64,000 bases of DNA, taken from assembly GCF_019703515.2 (NCBI RefSeq), contig NC_059349.1, positions 25,206,744-25,270,743 on the forward strand, given 5' to 3'. Origin of the DNA: Myxocyprinus asiaticus. Taxonomy: Eukaryota; Chordata; Actinopteri; Cypriniformes; Catostomidae. This document shows positions 35,201 to 47,200 of the stretch, piece after piece (position 1 is the stretch's first letter; the number at the start of each line of letters is the position of its first letter). Both the position numbers and the translations under genes were made by a program. A model generated the notes under the pieces. It was not told the DNA's origin, did no database searches, and saw nothing but the letters and a program-made list of their open reading frames with translations.

Positions 35201-38200
35201 TCTTTTTGGAGAAATATCCTCTCGATGTCCTCTCGAAAAATGTAACTGTTTGGCCATAATGACCATCGTTATGTTTAGAGGAAGAAGGGTGAGGCTTGCA
35301 AGCTGAAGTACACCATCCCAACCGTGAAGCATGGGGTTGGCAGCATCATGTTGTGGGGATGCTTTGCTGCAGGAGGGACTCGTGCACTTCACAAAATAGA
35401 TGGAATCATGAGGAAGGAAAATTATGTGGCTATACTGAAGCAACATCTCAAGAAATCAGCCAGGAAGTTAAAGCTCGGTTGCAAATGGGTCTTCCAAATG
35501 GACAGTGACCCCAAGCATACCTCCAAAGTTGTGGCAAAATGGCTTAAGGACAACAAAGGTATTGGAGTGGCCATCACAAAGCCCTGACCTCAATCCGATA
35601 GAAAATTTGTGGGCAGAACTGAAAAAGCATGTGCAAGCAAGGAGGCCTACAAACCTGACTCAGTTACACCAGTTCTGTCTGGAGGAATGGGCCAAAATTC
35701 CAGCAACTTATTGTGAGAAGCTTGTGGAAGGCTACCCAAAACATTTGACCCAAGTTAAACAGTTTAAAGGCAATGCTACCAAATACTAACAAAGTGTATG
35801 TAAATTTCTGACTCACTGGGAATGTGATAAAAGAAATAAAAGCTGAAATAAATTATTCTCTCTACTATTATTCTGACATTTCACATTCTTAAAATAAAGT
35901 AGTGATCCTAACTGATCTAAGACAGGGAATGTTTTCTACAATTAAATATCAGTTTAAATGTATTTGGCTAAGGTGTATGTAAACTTCTGACTTCAACTAT
36001 ACTTCTGAATGAAGATTGAGTGCTGTAATTGGATTCATTCTCATGTTGTTCCAAACCCATATGATTTTCTCTCGTCGATGGAACACAAAAGGAGACAGAA
36101 TGTTAGTCTCAGTCACCATTAGGGTTGGGAACCGAGAACTGGTTGTTGTTTAGAACCGGTTCCATAAAAATAATAATAAAGGAATCGTTTGATTATCACA
36201 ACTTTTGGTTTCGTTAGTGGTTTTTGCATGTGCAACTTTCCGCCAGGCAGGCCAAACACTGTACTAAAATACTCTGACAGTGTTTCCTGCAGCACATTTC
36301 AGCGACAGCACTACTCACTACTGAATCTACAGCATTGCAGCACGTTCAGTGTATTCTGATTCCTGAATGAATGACTCTTATGAGCTGGTTCTTTTGAATC
36401 TGCAGCATGAAACTTACAGCACGCACAGTGTTGCCTGATTCCTGAACTAAGGACACTTATTAGCTGGTTCGTTTGAACATACAGCGCTAAATATCCAGCA
36501 CTTACAGTGTAGTCTGATTGCCGAACAAATTACTCTTAAGAGCTGGCTCTTTTTAGTGAATCAAAAACACTTATACATCAGTCAGAGCAGTTACAGAATT
36601 AATCTTGTACTGATGCGCAAGTTATTAATGTCCAACTCAAAATGAAGTAAGAACTGCTGAAGTCTCACAAGCATAAATTACAATATTAGGCTACATATCA
36701 CTACATCCAGTGTCTTAACAGTCTCTAGAACCGTTACTGTGTTTATTTAATGTTGTACTTTAGACCTGTGAGATTTCAATCAGGTAGTGCAGTTACTAAC
36801 TGGTTGTTTACATGACAATGTGTAGTTAAAAGGTGAAGTATGTAATTTCTGTGCTACTAGTGGCACCAAACAGAATTAGAAAAATAAAGTATGTTTTCAA
36901 ACAAGCTTTGCCAACACCCCTTAGACTCATCGCGCCTTTTCGCACTCTCTGATTCCCTTTGAACAAACAGGCCATACTAAATAAAAGGTGATAAATGTTT
37001 AACGTATTAAACAAGACCACTATAACAGAAATTGGGACGTCTGATAACATTACTGGAATGAACAACAGCTGGGTGTGCAGGGGATCCAGCACATGAGGTT
37101 GGATGGTTCTTCTGGTAAATAGTAAGCGTAACGATTAGTGATCCACCGAAATGTATTTTTTACCGAAACCAAAATACAAGTTTTCATTTAGCCGAAAACC
37201 GAAAATAAAGTTTGGGTAATTACTGATTGATAATTGTGGCAATGTGTTTAAATTAATTTAGACAATGAATTTTGCTTCTGAGCTTATCAATGAGAAAATT
37301 ACTAAAAAAATACAGTACAACAATGAAAAATTGATTTTATTTCTGAACACTGTGCACTTCATAACAGTTTTAATTATTTAGGCCTCAAATATCAAATAAA
37401 ACTCAATACATATAAAATAGATATATTTAGGCCTACCTATTTAAAAAAATATTTAATTTAATAAAATGAATTTGACCTTCTATTTATGTTCTATGAATGT
37501 CTTTCCACTGCCTTGTGAAAAAAGAATACATCGATAATAGCCTATTTGAAGGCCTTACAAAGCAAAACAAAAAACTCTGTTGGGTAAACTCATAAGTATC
37601 ACTGGCCTTTTAGGTAGCCTAATAACTCAATGTCTACTTCTTCAGGAAAAGTGGCAGGTTCTTCTTCAGAAACAGTAACTTCTCTGCTTTCTCACAGGAG
37701 AGGCGGTTCCTTTTCTCACCAATGACATGAGATGCTGCACTAAACAGTCTCTCACTGTCTACGCTTCTGTTGGGGGCAGACAAATATCTGTGTGCCATCT
37801 GTGCCAAGTGTGGGAAGCGGCCTTGATTTGCGCTTCAATACGAGAGAGCGCTATCACTTCTGGGGATGGGGGGTTCCGCAATATAACAATTAAATTATTA
37901 CGCGGTCGCACTCGGAGTCAGTCTTGTATTTGGGTTGCTCTCTTTTATGATCTCGTCGAACTTGTCATACAGCGTTGGTGGTGTGTGCACCTCATCAGTT
38001 GTACGGGCCTTTTTGAACATCGGAAAAGTCTCTGTATTGTGTGCACCGTATCCATTTTCCTCAACCGGCAGTCCACTGAGTCCCATATCTTTGGTCTCCA
38101 TCAAATCAATTTCAGTTTTGATCATTTTGCGTGCCCGCTGCTTTATACCAAATAATGATCTTTGTATCGCGGATCAAGTACAGTAGCGATGCAGCACAAG

Positions 38201-41200
38201 GGTTCGGATTCCATCTGATTAAATCGCCTGCTGACAGCCTCCAATAGTGTATGTTTCACCGGGGAGATTTTTCTTTGCCATTGTTGTTTTGGTGAACTCG
38301 GTATGCTGTTCAGAGTGTTGTGTTCTTAGGTGATAAATCAAACTGGTCGCACTAATGTTCGTCGGCAATGAACTGCCTCTCGATATTTCAGCCGAACAAA
38401 TTTTATATATTGCTGCTTTAGCATCCTTTTTGGTCACGGTGAGGCACATCCACACTGCAGACATGTGTCCCCCACCCCCACCCAAACTAGGACCAAGGAC
38501 CAAACTGGCCAAAATGTGTTATGTGTACCTTCTCTCTGTCAGTCTCTGTTGAGGACATTGCAGCGGTACGGACAGGCCGGCATACGGAGGGTCTGAGAAA
38601 ATACACAGAGGAGGCAGTGGAGGACCGAGCATTCTCAATCTTGTTTAAGGGTCGACACAAAAGGCTGGACCTGATCGCCAGATCTGAGGAAGAGGCCAAG
38701 AAGTGGGTCAGTGGTTTAGAGAAGGTCATCTCAAACATGAACAACCTCAGTCCACAAAAGAAGACAGAACAGTATCCTTTTCAAACTCCTGCAGTCAGAA
38801 TTCAAACACAATTCTTTCAAAATGTTTTCTGTATTGTCCTTACATCAGAGCTCTAGCTGGATCTACAGTTGTATGCATAAAGCAGATACAAACTATGACC
38901 AAAAAATGAGTCTGAAAGAGCTGAAGAGCTTTTTACAAGACATCAACATTGAGGTGGATGATGACTATGCTGAGATGCTCTTTGAGGTAATATCTATGTC
39001 AAGCCTGAATGCTACCGAGTTTACTTGTCTTTAAATTACTTTTCACATTGCCACATCTCACAAGGTAACACTTTAAAGCTGAAGTGTGTACTTTTTCGAT
39101 GTTAAAGTACTTTCTCCTTTCCCAGCATATTATGCAAGTATGCCTTTTGTTGGTTGATTTCCCTTAAAAGTGTAAACACTGTGTTTGTTTGAGCATCCAG
39201 CCAGCCCGAAACAGCAACATTAGGTCAACCAATGGTGTGTAATCATTATTTTTACATTTCTGTATGTAATGCTAGTGGTTCAGAAATTACACACTTCAGC
39301 TTTAAATTAGCACAGGTAATATACAATGAAATTATGAATGCCACTTTTTGGTATCTTTCAGAAATGTGATGCATCAAAGTCTGGATTCCTGGAGGGAAAG
39401 CAGATTGAGCATTTCTATAAAATCTTGACACAAAGAGAGGAGATTGATGTTATCTATGGAGAGTATGCAAAGACAGACGGTCTCATGAGTGCTGATGATC
39501 TGCTGAACTTCCTGAGGAATGAGCAGATAGAGGATGCATCTCAGAGTGATGCTCTTCAACTTATTGAGAAATATGAGCTAGATGAAAATGGTAAAAAATA
39601 TCTCAAGCAACCTCAAATTAGTTTCTGAGTAGTCTCAGAGGAGTTGGAAAAATAACATCAAGGAAACAAATACAGTAGCCCTAAAAAAAGTTTGTGAAAA
39701 CTTTAATCACACTTAAAAATGTCTGAATGTCATTGCATTTGATAACAAAGTAGTAAAACAAGTGTCATGTGCAAGCAAATGATTCTGGAGCTTTTCACAG
39801 AACTAACTTTTCTGAGCCATTTTGCTTTTGCAATTAGTTTAAAGGAATAGTTCACCCAAAAATGAAACTTCTCTCATTATTTACCTGCCCTCATGAAATC
39901 CCAGATGTGTATGACTTTCTGCTGAACACAAAGATTTTTAGAAAAATATCTCCGCTCTGTTGGTCATTTCAATGCAAGTGAATGACCAGAAATCTGAAGC
40001 TCCAAAAATCAGATAAAAGCAGCATAAAAGGAAGACTCCAGTGGTTTAATCTATGTCTTCAAAAGTGATCTGATAGGTGTGGGTAAGAAACAGATCAATA
40101 TTTAAGTATTTTTTGCAATAAATCTCCACTTGCACTTTCAGATGTGAAAGTGTAACTAAACAGGTGCCACATGTGACTTTCAGATGTGAAAGTAAAATTT
40201 GTTGGAAAAAAGGACTTAAATATTGATCTGTTTCTTACCCACACCTATCATATTGCTTTTGAAAATATGGATTACATTTATGCTGCCTTTATATGCTTTT
40301 GGACCTTCAGATTTCCAGTCACCATTCATTTGCACTTTATGGACCTACAGAGCTAAACTATTCTTCTAAAAATCTTCATTTGTGTTCAGCAGAAGAAAGA
40401 AAGTCACAGGAAGGTCACACATCTGGGATGACATGAGGTTGAGTAAACGATGATAGATTTTTAATTTTTGGGTGAACTATTCTTTTAAACAATAACATTT
40501 TGCAATTACTTTTAAGTGATTTTAAAGGATATATGAAGTCAAGCGCCCTCAAGGTCATGCAGGTGTAGCAGAGTAACCACAGGTGTAGTTCATCACATTA
40601 ACTATGGACATGATCCGTTAGTTTTGACAACCACTACTTTTTGTCATTATATCGTTATTTTTATAATTTCAAACCTAAGAAACCTGTTTTTATGAAATCT
40701 TTTTTATTATAGTTTTTGTGCTATATTTCTTTAAAATAAACAACACTCTGATATTTTGTCTTCTAATGCAAAGGCATTTGGGCTTTTGGGGCTGTTATCT
40801 GTAACTATGAGTATGTCCTTGTAATTATATGTCTGTATTTTGGACTTCTGTAGCCAAACGAAAACAGCAAATGACAAAAGATGGCTTCCTATTGTACTTG
40901 CACCAGCCGGAGGGCCTGATCTTTAACCCGGCTCATAAAAGTGTTTACCAGGACATGAACCAGCCTCTCAACCATTACTTCATCTCCTCCTCTCACAACA
41001 CATACCTGCTGGAGGACCAGCTTAAAGGACCCAGCAGCACTGAGGCTTACATAAAGTAATCATTCTATAATTTCATACAATCTTGTAACAAACAATAGAA
41101 TTCAATATTAGTTTCAAATTTAATTACATCTAAAGTATTCAGAAAACCATTAAAGTATTGTCATTTGCTTATGGTAAATATGAACTGTCAGCAGCTTGAT

Positions 41201-44200
41201 ACAAAGACCAAATGCACTCTATGTATCATTCGCAAGGAAAGGTTCTGAATTAAATGTAATTTTGACAGAGCCACAGTGCTTACACATTTTGGGGAAATCA
41301 GCCTTTATATGGCTTACTTATAGCTGCATATTATGCTGGGATTGGAAAAAACATTTACATATTTAACAAAAAATAAAACAAGATTTTTTTTTCAAGCAAA
41401 TAGCATTGTAAGAGTTGCACAATTCAGCTTTAAGCATGAATTTAAGGCTTAGTTTCAGGATACCAATTACAGTGTCCCTGTACAGAGCGTTTGTCAAGGG
41501 CTGCCACTGTGTTGAGCTGGACTGTTGGGATGGATCTGATGGGGAGCCGGTCATTTACCATGGTTACACTCTCACCTCAAAGATCCTTTTCAAAGATGTG
41601 ATTCAAGCCATTAAGGACTATGCCTTTAAGGTACAAAAATTAAACGGATAGTTCACCCAAAAATGAAAATTCTGTCATCATTTACTCTCCCTCATGTTGT
41701 TCCAAACCTGTATGTCTTTATCTTTTGTGGAATGAATAATGCCTCAGTCACCATTCACTTATTGTATGGAAAAAAGGTGCAATGGAAGTGAATGGTGACT
41801 GAGACTTAGACACCGCCTAACATCTTTTGTGTTCCACGGAGGAAAGAAAGTTATACAGGTTTTGACAAAATGAGGGTGAGTAAATGATGACAGAATTGTA
41901 ATTGTTGGGTGAACCGTCCCTTTAATAATATATAGGATTCAGATAGCTGTCATTTATTTCACTGTTAAAGATATACAATGATCAGCAACAACATTAAAAC
42001 CACCTGCCTAATATCGTGTAGGTCCCCCTCGTGCCGCCAAAACAGCTCTGACCCTGAAGGTGTCCTGTGGTATCTGGCACCAAGACGTTAGCAGCAGATC
42101 CTTTAAGTCCTGTAAGTTGCGAGGTGGAGCCGCCATGGATCGGACTTGTTGGTCAAGCACATCCCATAGATGCTCAATCGGATTGAGATCCGGGGAATTT
42201 TGAGGCCAATTCAACACCTTGAATGGTGGAAAGTTCAACACCAGAAACCATTCCTGAACAATTTTTGCAGTGTGGCAGGGCGCATTATCCTGCTGAAAGA
42301 GGCCACTGCCATTAGGGAATACCGTTGCCATGAAGGGGTGTACGTGGTCTGCAACAATCTTTAGGTAGTTTGTATATGTCAAAGTAACATCCACATGGAT
42401 TCCAGGACCCAAGGTTTCCCAGCAGAACATTGTTCAGAGCATCACACTGCCTCTGCCGGCCTGCCTTCTTCCCATAGTGCATCCTGCTGCCATCTCTTCC
42501 CCAAGTAAATGACGCACACGCACACGGCCGTCCACATGATCTAAAAGAAAACGTGATTCATCAGACCAGGTCACCTTCTTCCATTGCTCCATGGTCCAGC
42601 TCTGATGCTCATGTGCCCATTGTAGGCGTTTTCGGTGGTGGACCTGGGTCAGCATGGGCACTCTGACCCTTACTCCCCCACCAGCACTCAGGTCTTCTGA
42701 TCAACTTCTATTGAGGGTTCCTCGTTGCCGCTATAGATCTAAGTGTGACCGTCCCTTTTCTGTGATGGGTTCTAATCTATGGAATAGTCTCCCTTTCCAT
42801 GTGAGGTCAGCTTCATCATTAGCCATTTTTAAATCTTCTTTAAAAACATATTTTTATTCTGTAGATTTTGAATAGATAATTGAATAGTTTGAAATGGATA
42901 AATACATGTGCCCATGATCCTGTCGCTGGTTCACCGGTTGTCCTTCCTTGGACCACTTTTGGTAGGTGCTAACCACTGCATACCGAGAACACCCCACAAG
43001 ACCTGCTGTTTTGGAGATGCTCTGACCCAGTCGTCTAGCACAATTTGGCCCTTGTCACAGTCACTCAGATCCTCACACTTGCCCATATTTCCTGCTTCCA
43101 ACACATGAAATTCAAGAAGTGACTGTTCACTTGCTGCCTACTATATATCACGCACCTTGATGGATGCCATTGTAATGAGATAATCAATGTTATTCACTTC
43201 ACCTGTCAGTGGTTTTAATGTTGTGGCTGATCAGTATGTATAGTGAGGGATAATATTTGTTTTAGGACTTGTAGAGCTTGTTCTTCTGGTCTTCTGTCCA
43301 TGTGTATCTGACAGTTAACAATTTAATGGTTCCCTTCATCAGACGTCTGAGTACCCTGTGATTCTGTCTTTGGAGAACCACTGCAGTTTGGAGCAGCAGA
43401 AGACTATGGCTCGGCACATGATCTCCATTCTAGGTAGCGCTCTGGTCACCAAACTACTTGGAGATAAGATGCCCAAATGCTTCCCTTCCCCTGAGGTTAG
43501 TCACTGCACTGTCCTCATTCATTCACCCTTATGTTGTTCAAACCCGTATGACTAACTTTGTTCCATGGAACATGTTGGCCTCAGTCATCATTCACTTTCA
43601 TTGTTAGATCTAATATTAACATTCTGCCTAACATCTCCAGAAGAAATTCAGAAAGGTTTGGAGCAATATGAAAATGGTTGAATGATGGCAGAATTTTTAT
43701 TTTTGGGTGAACTATCCCTTTAAAGGGACAATAATCCATCATTCATTGTATCCATACGTCATGTGATACAAAAGATAATTTCCAGACATATTTTGAAATG
43801 GCAAGACTAAAAAAAATAAAGGATGTCTGTTTGGAGCAAATGGGGGGAAAAAAGTCTAAAATAGGGCTGAACGAATTGGACAAAAAAAAAAAAAAAACTA
43901 ATTGCATTTATTTATGTTTTTTTTTCTCCCCAATTTGGAATGCCCAATTCCCAATGCGCTCTAAGTCCTTGTGGTGGCATAGTGACTCGCCTCAATCCGG
44001 GTGGCGGAGGATGAATCTCAGTTGCCTCCGCGTCTGAGACATGTGTTTGCTTTTTATCAAAACTAAATAATGTTTTGCCCATGCTCTGCTGCTGATGGAA
44101 ATACTGCTCTAGAAAGGGTGTTTTCACTTGAGTCCACTTAAAAAGAACCAAAATAAATAAATAAAACGGTAAAACTCACAAAAACATCATCTTTGCATTC

Positions 44201-47200
44201 ACATTGCACCTGTCTTCTGTGTAGCTTTTTTTTTGTCCAGTTTGTGAAAGGGTGTCATCCTACTTTTCATCATTGTTTTTTAGAACAGAGTCAACTTGAA
44301 TATTATATTATTGCAATATATGATATTGAATAATAATAATAACAATAAGAATAATTATTATTAGTATTATAAAATGCAAATATAATTATTAACTTATTTT
44401 ATTTATAGTAATAATATAAATAAAAGTTAAAGTATTACAGAAATATATTATTATTGTATAATAATATATAAATATAATAGTAATGTATTTCTGTAATAAT
44501 TTCTTAATTTGCACGTGGCATTCCTATGCAGTCTGGTTAAACCTCAAGCTTTTATTTTGACAGAAACCTGTATTTATGTGGAATTACACAAATGTGCAAT
44601 AAAAGTGAATTTGGAGTGCTGTAAATATAATGCGCTCAGTGCACATTAGCATGCTGAACAAAACTCAGGGTACATCTGTCATGCAGTGCACCAGAACTAT
44701 TCTGAAACCACTGAAAACACTGTATAATGAGCCTCATGCTTGTTCAGAGTATGTGTAATACACACTGACCCAGTTTACATGCACTTAGAAAAGATTACAC
44801 ACTACAGACAGAACAGAGCTGTGCACATAAGCACAGCTCAGCGGGCAGCATGTTCAGACTGTTTGTTTAATTAAATTGCAGCCTTCTTGTTTGATAATCG
44901 CACTAGGTCATATCGCAATTTTTTTTCTTTTTTTTTCTCATATTCAGTCCTAGTCTAAAATGAATAATACCTCATTGCACACACTGTTTTTTTGTGCTAT
45001 TTTATTGTGACAATTTTTATTGCAAATTGAGTATTAACATTTGTTTAGAGATGTTTGAAAGATCAAAGTGTTTTATCCAATTGCTCTGGATTTAGACAGT
45101 GAGACCCTGGAGGGGAATTGTCCTGAACTGTCTGAGCAGGGGATTGCTTTCAAGTTGGAATTCTGTGTGGAATGTGTGGAATGCATGCATCTGGTCTCTA
45201 TATTAAATCACCTCCGTATCTCAAATTCTCTTTCAGCTTTTCAGAATTTTACAAAAGTAATTTCTTCAAGAGCACAACACTGATGTCTTCAGCTCATAAA
45301 TTTTACACAAACATCACAAACTGTATAAGATATTAGGAAATGGCAAAGTCGGAGTTCTGTTATGGTGCTTTCATTGTGACCTGATTGAAACGATAATGCA
45401 TTGAATTGCTTTGATGACTATAGCGCTGCTTTGCCTGCAGGGGATGGGTGATTATCATAGCTTACATAACATTTGTTTTCCATTCCCTTCAGTCAAGGTG
45501 TGGCCTGCCTTGGTCACAGTCAACAAAAGAGCCACTACTTTTCTCTAGGGTATCATTTACAAAAAGGGATTTCTAAAACTACTGTGTTAGAAACAGCTTG
45601 CTTTCCAACTGCTCTTACTACTGTAAATATACAATTAATTCAATAAACTGTGCACTGTATGTGCATTTTTATTTTGCAAGTGATACCGAGTCAGAAAACA
45701 GCCTGCTACATGTCATGTTTGCTGTTAACTGTTAAATGAGGAAGCAACAAAAACAGAAAAAACACAATAGTTGCTAATTTATACAAGGGCTCAACAATGA
45801 GGATTTTCTCGGCAGGCCTGGTTGGACCAGTAGTTCAAAGTTATGCTTCCCCTACCAAAATTTTCACACCACAAAAAAAAAAAAAAAAAAAAAGATATAT
45901 ATAAACATATTACATTTAACTGTTTCAAAATATATTATATTTTTAATTTAATGTTACATTTTCTTTACCAAAATAAGAAACAATTTACAAAAAAATAAAA
46001 GATTAAGGTTTTTAATCTGCAATAATAGCTGGAAAATTTGCGGCTTTAATTTAACACCAAAGACATCAATGATTATTTTTATTTTTTTTATCTTTCCGAT
46101 CACCAACCCAACACTTGTCAATAGATAAAGCAGAATAGATTAAATCAATCACGCAGTGCCATCTACAGACTGACCACTTTATAAATGAATTGAGAGCCCC
46201 ATTAACATCAACTCCATGTGAAGAGCAACGTCATCCTCCTTCATTGAACAGAATATATTTCCTTCAGACTTTCCTTACTTTTGAGATCCTTCAATAATTG
46301 GATTTCATTGATATTAAGCTAAATGTCACTTTCTTCACACCTGTCGCCTTAACCACACTAACGTGATACTGAAAGCTGATTGGCTTGAATGCTGACCATA
46401 AAACCTTAAACCTTAACGTTGTAGTAACTGTAAAAAAGTATGTTTTAATGTTAGCTGAGTAGTAGTGCAATGGCTCAGCCGAATTTAAAGATGCTCCTTT
46501 AGCTTTAATTTAATGGCGGTATTTCTTTTAGGAACTGAAAGGCCGGTTCATAGTCAAAGGGAAGAGACTAGACAAACTTGAGGACACATTTTCAGATGAG
46601 CCCAAAGCAGCAGGTGATGAGAGTGTAACAGAGGAAGAAGATGATGAAGGTGATGAAGACGAGAAGGAAAAGAACTCTAAAGTAAGATGAGTGCTGCTTA
46701 CACTCTGCATAATCTTACTTGCTGTGGAAATATTTGTATAAAAGATAATTCGTAGCTGCAAACAAATAACTTGCAACCACACCCTCTACATAGAAGTCGC
46801 TGAAGCTGGCAAAGGAGCTGTCTGATATCGTGATCTACTGCAAAAGTGTCAAATTCCATGGGTTTCAGGATTCCCGAGACAAGCAGTCCTTTTATGAGAT
46901 GGCCTCTTTTAAAGAGGGACAAGCTGTGAATCTGGCAGAGGAATCAGGTGTGATGTCATGACTCTTGCCCAGCTGCACAGATTGATTTACATAGCAAAAT
47001 GCACAGTCGGTCACAGATGATGGAATCTGCTTCTAACACAGAGAACTTTGAACATGAAAACACACATTTGACAACAAATAAAGCCACTTAGTCATAAAAA
47101 TGTTAGGAAAGACAAGCAAACAAGCATGTTCCAGCAATGATCAATTTCTATTTTCTCTGTTACAGCAAATGAGTATATCCGCCACAATACGGACAAACTG

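Larger units (their letters stand above)
41976..43238 (-). mobile_element. Tc1-like transposon interrupted by a LINE fragment
   Basis: Inverted ends around TGATCAGC(A/C)ACAACATTA flanked by TA at 41974-41975 and 43239-43240. Minus-strand transposase coding runs from about 42661 to 42008. Between about 42664 and 42907 the sequence is unrelated LINE DNA. Shares end sequences with the MITE at 1136-1757. In plcd1 intron 7. Confidence 0.85.

Noticed and set aside
37727..38155. Plus-strand frame of 142 codons
   Set aside because: Antisense to hAT transposon remnants on the minus strand.
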